Assembly (NCBI GenBank): GCA_963854835.1
Contig: OY978525.1
Coordinates: forward strand, 45,450,938-45,514,937
DNA: 64,000 nt
Direction of reading: 5' to 3'
Source: Megamerina dolium
Lineage: Eukaryota > Arthropoda > Insecta > Diptera > Megamerinidae
Shown: piece by piece, positions 53,395 through 62,571 of the stretch
How the letters are laid out: every line of letters begins with the position of its first letter
Position numbering within the stretch: position 1 is the stretch's first letter
The notes under the pieces: model-generated
The model's input: only the letters and a program-made list of their open reading frames with translations
Database searches by the model: none
What the model was told of the DNA's origin: nothing
Made by a program: the position numbers and the translations under genes

Positions 53395-53510
53395 TGTTAC
53401 GTTTTTATTTTGTGAACTTTTAATTCTATTTGAATCAACCTTATTCGATCACTGGATTCTGTCAATAATAATTGCAACACTTATTTTGTAGCTACAATTA
53501 TTTAATCAAC
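53395..53510 (-). repeat. Gypsy 5' LTR, truncated
   Basis: tgttacgtttttattttgtg and gaatcaaccttattcgatca match the inner end of the family LTR; homology stops at about 53510. Confidence 0.8.
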
Positions 53511-53639
53511 TTTTTTTCTGATACAAATCAAAATGCAATTTCTCACTATTTGAAGCAAAACAACAGCAGAAAAAAATAATAATAATACAATAATACTCTA
53601 GTCACAGCTACAATAGATAGTGTCAAATATGACAACTAA

Positions 53640-53940
53640 TGTGCGTTTACATGTGTGGCACTTATAGGCCACGAAAAACCGTTTTAGCCGAGGATCTCCT
53701 TCAGTACTGTTGTGTGTGCTAAATTTGAACAGTATTAGACTGCACGTCATACTTACATTAGCCGGTTCCGAACAGCAGATCCCTTGCGGCATCACTTTTT
53801 TGAGCTTTGTAGCCGAGCACTTTTAGAAGCTTGTTATTGCCGGAAAAATGCAAATTGCTTACCAACAGGTGGGTACCGTTCTAAAGAAAATTTTTTCGGT
53901 ATTAAAGTTGCGCTTCAACCGGGGATTGAACCCACGACAT
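53640..53940 (-). repeat. tRNA-derived SINE, diverged full copy
   Basis: Tail tgtggcacttataggccacg, body agccggttccgaacagcaga and head rc ggttgaagcgcaac / tgggttcaatccccggttga (B box at about 53917-53935). Minus orientation. Confidence 0.75.
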
Positions 53941-53944
53941 AAAA

Positions 53945-54235
53945 TAAGATGAAAAATAAATATGTGGCACTTAAAGTCCCAAAGAACTCTTTGGCCGAGC
54001 TTCTCTTCCATTACTGTTGTGTGTGTTAAAGTTTGGGCGGTATTAGAAGGGACCTACTTATTTTAGCCGGTTCCAAACGACAGAAACTTTTTGCGTCATC
54101 ACTTTTTCTGAGCTTTGTCACAGAGTTCTTTTAGAAGAAGCTTTTCCATGGCAAATTTTTACTGCCGGAAGAATTGCCAATCACATCAGAAAATCAACGC
54201 ACTAACCACTGAGCTACAGCGTTCTTTAGACTTAA
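53945..54235 (-). repeat. tRNA-derived SINE with deletion in the head
   Basis: Tail atatgtggcacttaaagtcc to head rc cgctgtagctcagtggttag (A box, about 54200-54220). About 60 bp containing the B box and neighbouring body are deleted (joint near 54183). Confidence 0.78.
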
Positions 54236-54331
54236 TATATAAACATATCTTAAATGTTATGACATTAAATCGTACAGTTCCAAGAATTGAACTTTTCATA
54301 CATAATTACTTACATACACATATTTACATTA

Positions 54332-54684
54332 AGGTGCTTCGCCAAAAAAAGTTCAGTTTTTACCAGAGAAGCATGAAATTTGGCTTACTTTATGACGTCC
54401 ACCAAAATATTTCAGCTCAACAGAAACTCGCAGGCTGTTTCGTTTTGAAAAATGTTAATTTTTTGAGTTTTTCTGAGATTTTTTAAAAACAAACTCTTTC
54501 TATTATATCAGCTCATTCATTGGAAAAATGAAAGCAGTTTTTCATTAAAGATTCGATTCTTAGAGGATTTATATTGAATCAAAATATTTTCGTGCACATC
54601 ATAAAGTAAACCAAATTTCATGTTTCACTGGAGAAAGCGGCATCTTATTATTATTTTCTTTAGTGTATGGAGGGTGAGGCACCT
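54332..54684. mobile_element. 353-bp hairpin MITE next to a RIC-3 splice acceptor
   Basis: The ends aggtgcttcgcc and (inverted) aggtgcctcacc are flanked by TA at 54330-54331 and 54685-54686. Inverted similarity runs about 110 bp inward from each end (agcatgaaatttggcttact against rc acatgaaatttggtttactt; tttatgacgtccaccaaaat against rc tttatgatgtgcacgaaaat). No coding capacity. It ends 48 bp before the exon at 54733. Confidence 0.82.
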
Positions 54685-54732
54685 TATTATGCATCTATCG
54701 ACAATTAGTCATAAAAAACATATATATTTCAG

Positions 54733-54885
54733 TCCAAATACCCTGCAGATGATGTTTTAAAACCAGAATTCATATACTTAGAAGGTGCTTTGGCTCATGA
54801 CTCCCAAATCTTGGTAACCGATTCAGAAACAAAAACTGAGACACTTTGTAAAAAGGGACTCAATGGATCATTAGAAGAACCAACG
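54733..54885 (+). CDS. RIC3: RIC-3 exon: acidic tail
   Basis: Acceptor atatatttcag ending 54732. Reads SKYPADDVLKPEFIYLEGAL, AHDSQILVTDSETKTETLCK and KGLNGSLEEPT, 51 codons, phase 0 on both sides; donor ACG/GTATAT at 54886. The EFIYLEGAL...SQ-LVTDSE block is coding-like and unrelated to the surrounding elements; I associate a similar block with fly RIC-3 tails from memory only. The exon lies right after the 15-kb element-filled intron. Confidence 0.75.
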
Positions 54886-54953
54886 GTATATTATTAATCA
54901 TATTCATACTTAATAAAAATAAATAATTTTTAATTATTATTTATATTTTATAG

Positions 54954-55079
54954 GTTATACTAAGCAGTAAAATGACTTTGTCGCTTATAAGTTTAGATGG
55001 TAATGAACAAAATGATAGCGAGAGTAACAAAGCTAAAAAGGATACTTCATCAACTGTTAAAATCGAAAACCTTGGTTAA
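54954..55079 (+). CDS. RIC3: RIC-3 terminal coding exon
   Basis: Acceptor ttttatag ending 54953 after a 68-bp intron. Reads VILSSKMTLSLISLDGNEQN, DSESNKAKKDTSSTVKIENL and G, then TAA at 55077-55079. Phase 0, consistent with the previous exon. The V-I/V-L-S-x-K/R-M-T-L-S-x-I-S-L-D stretch looks like a short conserved C-terminal motif; the rest is polar and probably disordered. Confidence 0.75.
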   Translation, partial: VILSSKMTLSLISLDGNEQNDSESNKAKKDTSSTVKIENLG

Positions 55080-55320
55080 GACATAACCTTGATAAAAATT
55101 ACTACAGGAAGCCAACACATTTGAAAACTATAATTATCAGTTCAATGAGAAATATAAACTAAGATTGTGCGAGTGCTTGCATGTCTCAATTTCATCTTAT
55201 TTATGCTATGTTACCTACCCTTATTATTAAAGCGTGATGTATGTGTTTCGTATTTTTCACTTTTTTCTTTATACATATGTATTATAACAAATACCAAAAA
55301 TAAAACTATTTATAACACGG
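55080..55320 (+). terminator. RIC-3 3' UTR with polyadenylation signal
   Basis: About 220 bp of AT-rich sequence after the stop with a canonical AATAAA at 55299-55304. Cleavage would fall near 55320. Confidence 0.7.
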
Positions 55321-55499
55321 TGTTTCAAAAAATAAAATAGTTACTGAACATTTCTAATTACCTGGTGGGGGTTGTAGAGTTGGTCGAATACGGCACAAAA
55401 CTATGCTTGTTAGTTATTCAGAGTTATTCAGAGTTTCAGTCACTTTTTTTTATTATATTTAACAACTTGTTGCTAATATAGAAAAAATAAGACAAAACG

Positions 55500-56039
55500 T
55501 AGGCAATCTAAGATAGAAGAGATGTGCTACTTCCAAAATACGGCTGAAAGTTACCCGCGGAACCTAATCTCTAAAAATTCGTTAAAACTACCGGACTTCA
55601 GAGAAGTGCTGGTCGCTCTCTACCCTGAAGTGTGCTGCAAGAATACAAAGCTTCTGAAAGCTGGAGAATATTTCATGACAACGCATCCGAACCCAAAGCC
55701 ATCCTTGTCTTTCCATTCCTAACTAAATATCAGATCTGCATACTTTCCCCCGCATTGTATTCACCAGGTTTAGCACCTCGAACATTTTTTCTATTCGCGA
55801 AACGAAAATTGGTGGTCACAAATTTTTTCCGAAGACGTAGATACCATCAACACAACTTCAATGCGACAACTTTAGCGATAGCACTTATACGAAAGTGCCA
55901 GCTTGTCAACAATATATCAAACAAAGATTCGTTGCAAAATTTTGGCAATTCCTTCAAGAGGATATCTACACATTACCTATTTGCAACTGGATACATGAAT
56001 AAAAACACCCAAAAATATATTTTAGTTTGTAATTTTTAA
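55500..56039 (+). pseudogene. Mariner-like transposase remnant
   Basis: Across two frames: RPEVLQEYKASESW-like text, WRIFHDNASEPKAILV (second catalytic Asp as FHDNA), ALYSPGLAPRTFFLFAKRK (third site, where the usual SPDLAPxDFF has lost both Asp residues) and a C-terminal stretch to 56036. The first catalytic region is missing. Degenerate and unrelated in detail to the mariner split by the BEL element. It begins some 180 bp after the RIC-3 poly(A) site. Confidence 0.7.
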
Positions 56040-56059
56040 TGTTAAGTATTTTTTTTTTC

Positions 56060-56194
56060 TTTTCTAACTAATCACCATTCATTTCAATATATTTTTAAAT
56101 CTGTAGATCCACTGATCAAAGCAATCCTCAAAATTCCGTTTTTGTAGCTTGTTAAGTTCTACGTTAACCGCATTGATTATCTCTGCATTGCTAT
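56060..56194 (-). pseudogene. Mariner, C-terminal part (left of BEL element B)
   Basis: Minus strand from 56189: NAEIINAVNVELNKLQKRNF, EDCFDQWIYRFKN. This is the C-terminal helix region of a mariner transposase (LQxxDFxxxFxxWxxR pattern). It continues the protein found at 62572-63190, one frame off, once the BEL element is set aside. Confidence 0.72.
56190..56194. repeat. 5-bp target duplication GCTAT (left)
   Basis: GCTAT precedes the left LTR and recurs at 62572-62576. Confidence 0.9.
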
Positions 56195-56533
56195 TATTAA
56201 AAAAGTCGAGAATTTTTGACAATTTTCAAGAATGACATTTAATTCATTTAAATTTACTTTAATTAGAAATTTATTCAATATTATATTTATTATATTTATT
56301 ATATAAAAATGAATTAAATTCCTTTCCTTTAGAACAAATTAAAAAATTCAGTCTATTCCACTCTGCCTTCGGTGTTCTTCTGCCTCGTGTCATTTATGCT
56401 GCCGTCGCTTGATCGAATTACTGTTCGTCGAATTACTGCTCCCCTTTTCACTTTTTGACCAATCAGCATTCACCACGCATACCAATTGTTACGTTGGACT
56501 TACGTCAACTGCGCTGCCAGATCGTTCGTAACA
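56195..56533 (-). repeat. BEL element B 3' LTR (339 bp)
   Basis: tattaaaaaagtcgagaatt to cagatcgttcgtaaca. Contains an extra atatttatt unit near 56275. Confidence 0.92.
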
Positions 56534-57426
56534 CTCCCCCCTGGTATATGCTGTCGATCAGGATGTACCGAGCTCTTCAGATCCAGAACGGCTATCTTGG
56601 CAGCGGGTCTCTCATAGATGCCACAAGTTGTCTTGAGTATAGCGCTTCTAACTCTTCCATCGGCACTCTTTCGTACGTCGATCACCTTGCCTTTGGGCCA
56701 GCAGTTTCTTGGGTTATTGGGATCAACTATGTATGCAATATCACCGACTTCTATGGGTTTGACATCCGCAAACCATTTTGTTCTCCTGGTGATAGTAGGC
56801 AGATACTCGGCGACCCAACGTTTCCAGAAGGCGTCTGCGAGTTGCTGCGATGTTCGCCAGTTACGACGCATTAAAACACCCTCAGTTACTGGCTCTGCAA
56901 TTGGCTTAATACCACTAGAGCTGCCTAACAGGAAATGATTAGGTGTAAGTGCCTCTTCCTCTTCGTGGTCGATAGGGATATAAGTTAATGGGCGAGAGTT
57001 AATCGTCATCTCCACCTCCATTAAAATCGCACGTAAAAGTTCGTCGTTTGGGCGACTAGTTGTCAAAATCCGTTGAAATACGTCCTTTACTGAGCGAACT
57101 AGCCGCTCCCAAGCTCCACCCATGTGTGGCGACGCTGGTGGTATAAAACGCCAATTGGTTGCAGCAGAAGTGAAGGTTTTCGTTAGCAGATTTTTATCTA
57201 GGAGAGAAAATGCTGACTTCAATTCCCTCTCAGCGCCTTTCAAGTTTGTGCCGTTGTCACTCCATATCTCCAACGGACTGCCTCTGCGCGCCATAAAATT
57301 GCGAACGGCGAGAATACAGGAGTCTGTGGTGAGCGAGTATGCAATTTCGAGATGCACCGCTCTGGTTGTTAAGCAAGTGAACAAAACCCCGTATCTTCTT
57401 TCTGTGCTTCTTTTAACCGTGACCAT
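56500..57426 (-). pseudogene. BEL element B integrase core and C-terminus
   Basis: 308 aa: RYGVLFTCLTTRAVHLEIAY (first Asp region damaged or just upstream), ILAVRNFMARRGSPLEIWSD and NGTNLKGAERELK (second Asp in WSDNGTN), PHMGGAWERLVRSVKDVFQR (catalytic Glu in GGAWERLV), LTPNHFLLGSS and a C-terminal domain with GDIAYIVDPNNPRNCWPKG. The end runs into the 3' LTR, where it terminates. The frame differs from the upstream integrase part, so one frameshift lies near 57440. Confidence 0.9.
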
Positions 57427-57448
57427 AAGTGGACCAAAGTAGTCGACG

Positions 57449-57973
57449 CTAGCAAAACGGACGACATATTGCAGAGGTGCGGACAGAAGGCAAGCAGGCC
57501 ATCCTAGGTGGTTGAGGTTGAACTCTTCTGTTTTTACAAATCTGGCAATTACGTCGAATTTTATTGGCCACGATGCGAAGTTTTATAATCCAATAAAACT
57601 GCCGGATTTCATTGACGACTGTCTCCAAGCTACCGTGATGATATTTTACGTGGAAGTGGTTTATAATTAGGTGCGTAATGTGGTGGTTGTGTGGTAATAA
57701 TACTTGGTCCGGTCGGCCTAATATTTTAACTCTGCCATCAATTCGCAAAATGCCACAGTCATCTATATAGGGTGATAGTTTGAAAATTTTGCTGGATTTG
57801 TCAACAACACCCCCAGCTGCCAAAGATGCTATAGAGTCTTTGAAGTTGTCGTATTGGGCTTTCCTCCAAAGAAAACATTCTGCTTTACGAAAATCTTCAG
57901 TACCCGGAACATTACCTAAAAATTGATTTTCTCGAATTACGGTTAACCAAATCCGAGCGCAGTACAAAGCCAT
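57449..57973 (-). pseudogene. BEL element B integrase zinc domain and linker
   Basis: 174 aa with ILGRPDQVLLPHNHHITHLI, INHFHVKYHHGSLETVVNEI and NKIRRNCQICKNRRVQPQPP, the HHCC zinc-binding region (H...H, C-x-x-C). An in-frame TGA at about 57980 separates it from RNase H. The frame changes near 57440 before the catalytic core. Confidence 0.85.
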
Positions 57974-57982
57974 AGCGGTTGC

Positions 57983-58501
57983 TCAAAGAAGACGATTCCA
58001 AGTTGAAAATCTCTCAGGTTCGGGCACTACAAGAAGCTGTTCTGAAGTCAAGTGATGAGCACCAATAAACTGTGGACGCAGCTCTTCAGTTGGAATACTT
58101 CGCAGCTCAACGGGCACAGGCCATTCGCTACGCGGAAGGTACAAAAAGGATGGCCCACTAAACCATCGGCTGTTGTTAGAAAGGTCTGGTTCACTATGCC
58201 ATTTGGTGGCTTCATCAGCGACATTAGCTGCAGTTGGAACCCAGTGCCATTCCTTGACGACGGTCAATTCCGAAATCTCACTGACTCGGAAAGCCACAAA
58301 TTGCTTGTACCGGCGGTGATCGGCATGCAGCCAGGCTAATACTGTTCGTGAGTCTGACCAGAATACGCGACTGTCAATACGGATGGAATGCGATTCGATG
58401 ATATGTTTAGCCAAGCGAGCTCCCAAAAGTGCCGCTTTTAGTTCCAGACGAGGTATGGATATTAACTTGAGTGGGGCTACTCTTGTTTTGCTGGTGATCA
58501 T
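57983..58501 (-). pseudogene. BEL element B RNase H
   Basis: 172 aa: RVAPLKLISIPRLELKAALL (start of the domain with the catalytic Glu), RIDSRVFWSDSRTVLAWLHA (catalytic SDS), FVAFRVSEISELTVVKEWHW and VPTAANVADEATKW (last catalytic Asp). Removes the RNA strand during cDNA synthesis. In the same frame as RT but separated from it by a TGA at 58532-58534. Confidence 0.88.
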
Positions 58502-58531
58502 CGTACAGTTAATTGCGCCATCGTGTGAGTA

Positions 58532-59845
58532 TCAAAGGTAGCACACTGCGGCATAGCTACTTTCACTTGCGTCAACAAATGTGTGCAATTCTATTTGAGG
58601 GTTTCCGCCGAAACCGGTTCCCATATAGCAGCGTGGAATTCTCAGCTTTTCTATTTTCGGAATAAGTTTAAGCCATCTCAGCCACTTGGAAAATTGATCA
58701 TCTGGAATTGGGTCGTCCCAGTCACACCCACTTCTCCATATCTCTTGCAAGATAACTTTGGCGTACACCACGTAGAAACCTATTAGCCCAATAGGGTCGT
58801 ATATGGTCATAACTAAGCTCAATACTTCACGTTTAGTCGGTCGCCGCTGGCAGAGGAAGAGATCAGAATTCCTATACTTGGCGGATACACGAAATGCGAA
58901 ATGGTCACTGGCGGTAATCCACCACATGCCTAACACTTTTTCCGTAGGTAACTCTTTTTCAAGATCGAGACATAGTGCATTAGTTGAATTTCCATGTAGG
59001 GTGGGTAATACTCGGCTCGAATTTGACAAAAAGTTTCTTATATGAAAGCCTCCCATTGCATGAACGTGACGCACATCTTCTGCTAACTTAATAGCCTCTT
59101 CTTCCGTATCCATACTCACCAGCATATCATCAACATAATGATTTTCGACAATACACTGTGAAGCACAAGGGAATTTCTCACGAAACTCTGCTGCATTTTT
59201 ATTTTTGATATATTGAGCGCAGCTGGGTGAACATGTGGCCCCAAAGGTCATTACTGTCATCACAAATGTAGTAGGCTCATTGGTGTTTGGTTCATACCAA
59301 AGGAAACGTAAGAAATTTTGGTCTTCTTGCCGAATTCGAACCTGGTGAAACATTTTAGCAATATCGGCCGTGATGGCAAATCGCCTCTGTCGAAATTTAA
59401 ATAGCACCGAAAGTAGAGGAGTCGTGAGGTCTGGACCTTTGAGCAACATGCTGTTCAAAGACACACCATTAGCTTTCGCGGCTGCATCCCAGACTATTCG
59501 AACCTTCCCTGGTTTGTTGGGGTGGGTTACTGCAAAAATCGGCAAATACCAGTATCTTTCAACGGCAGCATCGAGTGGTGATAAGCGTCGGGCGTACCCC
59601 TTTTGAACATAATCATCAATTTTTTGTTGAAGTATTTCAGCCAAGTTATGGTCACGTTGCATCTTCCTTCGAAGACATTGCGCCCGAAATAAGGCCAGTG
59701 GAAGGCTATCGGGGAGCTGAATATCAGGATGTTTCCATAATAGGCTGGTCTCGAAACGATTACCGACTCGTACGGTGTGTTGTTGAAGCTGCTCCAAAGC
59801 GATCTCATCCTCTTTAGACATTAAAGCAGCTGGTTTGGCTGACAT
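58532..59845 (-). CDS. BEL element B reverse transcriptase
   Basis: 437 codons. EDEIALEQLQQHTVRVGNRF and the LYXDxxIQLPDSLPLAL region precede RT; then YWYLPIFAVTHPNKPGKVRI, FAITADIAKMFHQVRIRQED (first catalytic Asp), VMTFGATCSPSCAQYIKNKN, ENHYVDDMLVSMDTEEEAIK (YVDD) and LVMTIYDPIGLIGFYVVY (the BEL-type connection). The block order and the D-P-x-G-L-x-x-P/F motif place it in BEL/Pao. The frame is unbroken over the whole domain and ends at a premature TGA just inside RNase H. Confidence 0.92.
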   Translation of the reverse strand: MSAKPAALMSKEDEIALEQLQQHTVRVGNRFETSLLWKHPDIQLPDSLPLALFRAQCLRRKMQRDHNLAEILQQKIDDYVQKGYARRLSPLDAAVERYWYLPIFAVTHPNKPGKVRIVWDAAAKANGVSLNSMLLKGPDLTTPLLSVLFKFRQRRFAITADIAKMFHQVRIRQEDQNFLRFLWYEPNTNEPTTFVMTVMTFGATCSPSCAQYIKNKNAAEFREKFPCASQCIVENHYVDDMLVSMDTEEEAIKLAEDVRHVHAMGGFHIRNFLSNSSRVLPTLHGNSTNALCLDLEKELPTEKVLGMWWITASDHFAFRVSAKYRNSDLFLCQRRPTKREVLSLVMTIYDPIGLIGFYVVYAKVILQEIWRSGCDWDDPIPDDQFSKWLRWLKLIPKIEKLRIPRCYMGTGFGGNPQIELHTFVDASESSYAAVCYL

Positions 59846-60971
59846 GTCTAAAGAGACAAATATACGCTTTAGTTATTTGAAGCAGCTCTGCTAGGGCAGA
59901 GCAGTTACAAATGTGATAAACGCGGTGAACAGTATTAACACCAATTTCAGGTGTCAGTCCTTTCAATGTCCATCCGAGTTTAGACTTTTCTGCTATTGGT
60001 TCATTTTCGCCTGCATATAAAGATTTTATAGGAGATCCAAGCGCAGCGTTATTTAACCCAATCAGCAGTTGTGGTGCAGCGTTTTTATAGGACTGCAATG
60101 GCAAACCTTTCAAGTATTTGAAATCTGACTGCAGTTTGGCAGCGTTAAGCGATTGAATAGGCAAGTCGAGTTTTTTAATTGAGCGAACGCCTTTAAGCGC
60201 GAATTTCCTATTGCTATTCTTAGGTGATATGGCTAGGTCAACCACAACAGACTCGTCTTCATACCGGTGTATATCACCAGTCCAACGTATACAGAGTGGT
60301 TGTGGTGTACCTGTTACGTTTAGTTTTTTCAACAGCTCTTCGTCAATGAGTGTAAGGGACGAGCCATCATCTATAAAAGCATAAGTTGACACTCTACGAC
60401 TACCCGAGTGTAGAACTACAGGAAGTATTCGAAACAGCGTGCTTCTACCGCTAGAATTATGCATATTAACATTGGCATGCCGCGCTCTGGCACCCGATTT
60501 GCGCTTTTTTGACGCGTTCATAGCATCAGTACCAACTAACTCTGGGTTGTGTAATAAAGGATGATGAGTGCGAATGCAACCATTAACGTTGCATGTTGCG
60601 GTCGATTTACAGCAATTTGTCGAGTGCTTCATCAAGCATCGGTGGCATAATTTTAGTTTGCGGACTATCTGCCACTTCTGACTACGCGGCATTACCTTGA
60701 AGGAGGTACAGTTAGAGATATCACTGCAATTTGCTTCGCAAACGATACATCTTACCGGATCAAAGTGATGATTAATAGCGCCTCGTTTGCGGACCCGTGG
60801 TGACTCCTTTGGCACGATAACGCAATTCGCACCTTGTGCTAGCTGGAAAAGCCAATCGCTGAAATGTTGTAAATTACAGGCCGCCAAGCTTCGTTTATGC
60901 ATTCCCCAATATGCTGATAGAAGCCCAGGCAATTTCGAAACCAGCCTCTGTTCAAATTCGGGATTGTTCAA
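59814..60971 (-). pseudogene. BEL element B nucleocapsid and protease
   Basis: 385 aa: FEQRLVSKLPGLLSAYWGMH, then CIVCEANCSDISNCTSF, CHRCLMKHSTNCCKSTATCN and GCIRTHHPLLH (zinc-binding Cys/His clusters), and the protease STYAFIDDGSSLTLIDEELL (active-site D-x-GS) with PQLLIGLNNAALG (the second conserved block). In a different frame from gag and RT. Gag and this ORF overlap by four bases (60968-60971), which may be a frameshift mutation or a remnant of a translational device. Confidence 0.87.
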
Positions 60972-62194
60972 ATGGCAAAGTCCACAATTGATTCTAGCTG
61001 GCTCTCTGACGGTGACGGCAGTTTACAAATTTGTCGCTGTAGAACGCTGATGATCAATTCAGGTCGTCCAAATCGCATTTGAAGGGTAGAAATAATTTGG
61101 TGCACGCATGAAGAGTGCAGCAATAGATTTTTAACTGCATTGCGCGCTGGACCTTCCAATGCTTGCCGTAGTCTTAGCAGATTCTCTTCGTCAGAGAATC
61201 CACAAACCTCTGTCGATTGGATATAAGCAGCATAAAACAACGGCCACTCGCTTGGCTGACCGTCATATTTGGGCAATTCTTTAGCAAGGCTGTTGCGAGA
61301 AGCAACCTGATCTCCAGTCAGTCGACGATAAGCCGAAGCATCAAAGGATAAACTATTAGCGTGGCCGGCTGTGGGCAAAGTTGTTCGCGCTGGTTGCGAT
61401 TGTGGCGGAGGACATTCTCTATTGAGTGTCGAGTGAAGTTGTAATTGCTGCTCGAGTGACTGTATTCTGTCCAATAAGGATTGAAGAACAGGTGCTGACA
61501 GATCACTCACTGGTTGTTCCACAATTGATGTTCTCAACGGAGCCGTGTCTTGTGGAGGAGTCTGCTGAACAACAGATACGTTTACACTGGAAGGAGCTAT
61601 ATTGAATGGTGCCACAGAATTAGGAGGCAGCTGCCTTGTCTGCGTTGTATGTGTCGCTGAATCTTGCATCGATATTGAAAGTCTAGGCATAGTATATTGC
61701 CTTTCATCTGGTTCATCATCGAATCCAATTGCATCGATGCGATCCAGAAAGTTGTACTGTTGTCTTAGTATAGCCTCTCTCTGCCTTAAGACTTCACTCT
61801 GCTCCTGTAACAGTTCGGCCCGGCGGCGAAGCCCTTGCGAGGTGGCAGAACTTATTGAGTAAGCGGGGCTGGCTGGCTGGTTGTCCTGGAGCAGTATGTG
61901 ATTGGCTGATATAGAATGCAATCCGTTAGCATCGAAAGGAGCTACAGATATGTCAGCATCCAAGTTGCTGGGCAGCATTATAGGAACACGTTGATGTGCA
62001 ACTCCATCATTAATGTCATGCTCTCCCTGTTCCCCTGGCAAGTTTGTCGTAGCGAGAGTATTACTTGCCATTTGATAGCTTGTCGAGGCAGCAGAATTAG
62101 AGGCAGTGGTGATACTAGGCACCACAGCGAAATTAGTTATCACAGCAGACGTCTCAAGTATATTAATATTAGCCCGTGACATTGCAATTGGCAA
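60968..62194 (-). CDS. BEL element B gag
   Basis: 408 codons from ATG at 62194. A Ser/Thr/Asn-rich N-terminus, then a coiled coil (GLRRRAELLQEQSEVLRQRE) and LLDRIQSLEQQLQLHSTLNR, then the conserved BEL capsid start LAKELPKYDGQPSEWPLFYA with STEVCGFSDEENLLRLRQAL and EGPARNAVKNLLL. The F/YDGxPxxWPxF motif is the hallmark of this gag type. It forms the particle that packages element RNA. Only about 50 bp separate the ATG from the 5' LTR. Confidence 0.9.
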   Translation of the reverse strand: MPIAMSRANINILETSAVITNFAVVPSITTASNSAASTSYQMASNTLATTNLPGEQGEHDINDGVAHQRVPIMLPSNLDADISVAPFDANGLHSISANHILLQDNQPASPAYSISSATSQGLRRRAELLQEQSEVLRQREAILRQQYNFLDRIDAIGFDDEPDERQYTMPRLSISMQDSATHTTQTRQLPPNSVAPFNIAPSSVNVSVVQQTPPQDTAPLRTSIVEQPVSDLSAPVLQSLLDRIQSLEQQLQLHSTLNRECPPPQSQPARTTLPTAGHANSLSFDASAYRRLTGDQVASRNSLAKELPKYDGQPSEWPLFYAAYIQSTEVCGFSDEENLLRLRQALEGPARNAVKNLLLHSSCVHQIISTLQMRFGRPELIISVLQRQICKLPSPSESQLESIVDFAI

Positions 62195-62241
62195 TGGTTT
62201 AATTTAATACAAGAAGTGAAGACAGAATGAATTTTTTAAGA

Positions 62242-62571
62242 TATTAAAAAAGTCGAGAATTTTTGACAATTTTCAAGAATGACATTTAATTCATTTAAAT
62301 TTACTTTAATTAGAAATTTATTCAATATTATATTTATTATATAAAAATGAATTAAATTCCTTTCCTTTAGAACAAATTAAAAAATTCAGTCTATTCCACT
62401 CTGCCTTCGGTGTTCTTCTGCCTCGTGTCATTTATGCTGCCGTCGGTTGATCGAATTACTGTTCGTCGAATTACTGCTCCCCTTTTCACTTTTTGACCAA
62501 TCAGCATTCACCACGCATACCAATTGTTACGTTGGACTTACGTCAACTGCGCTGCCAGATCGTTCGTAACA
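62242..62571 (-). repeat. BEL element B 5' LTR (330 bp)
   Basis: tattaaaaaagtcgagaatt to cagatcgttcgtaaca; one substitution (gtcggttg for gtcgcttg) and one 9-bp unit fewer than the other LTR. Confidence 0.93.

Larger units (their letters stand above)
43319..53510 (-). mobile_element. Gypsy-group LTR retrotransposon with two levels of nested LINE
   Basis: 3' LTR 43319-43721, integrase 44460-45335, RT 45600-46390, protease 46618-47012, then a LINE (47025-51960) in opposite orientation, gag 52070-52950, primer-binding region at about 53380-53394 (rc attggtgccagaaatgagat) and a truncated 5' LTR 53395-53510. Same family as 12386-14835. Many deletions relative to a full element. Confidence 0.82.
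3253..55310 (+). other. RIC3: RIC-3 gene, 3' portion (gene span seen in window)
   Basis: Nine small + strand exons with AG/GT boundaries read as one protein. RIC-3 is an ER membrane chaperone that promotes folding, assembly and export of nicotinic acetylcholine receptors. Seen here are a Pro/Gly-rich segment, the conserved second hydrophobic segment, a charged loop, a coiled coil and a low-complexity acidic tail ending with TAA at 55077-55079. Introns are 79, 79, about 31,083, 2,541 (with a phase problem), 160, 1,393, 15,224 and 68 bp. The start codon and first transmembrane segment are not found, so the 5' exons lie before position 1 or are unrecognised. The transmembrane exon is the basis of the name; the tail exons follow from phase, strand, order and coding character. 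Confidence 0.82.
56195..62571 (-). mobile_element. BEL/Pao LTR retrotransposon (element B), nearly complete
   Basis: LTRs of 339 and 330 bp, target duplication GCTAT, and all BEL domains on the minus strand: gag, zinc knuckles and protease, RT, RNase H, integrase. The LTRs differ by one visible substitution and one 9-bp AT repeat unit, so insertion was recent. Coding is broken by two in-frame TGA stops and frameshifts. A different family from element A (other LTR and protein sequence). Confidence 0.93.

Noticed and set aside
56195..62571. An intact, autonomous BEL element
   Set aside because: Despite near-identical LTRs, two in-frame TGA stops (58532-58534 and about 57980) and frameshifts near 60970 and 57440 break the polyprotein.
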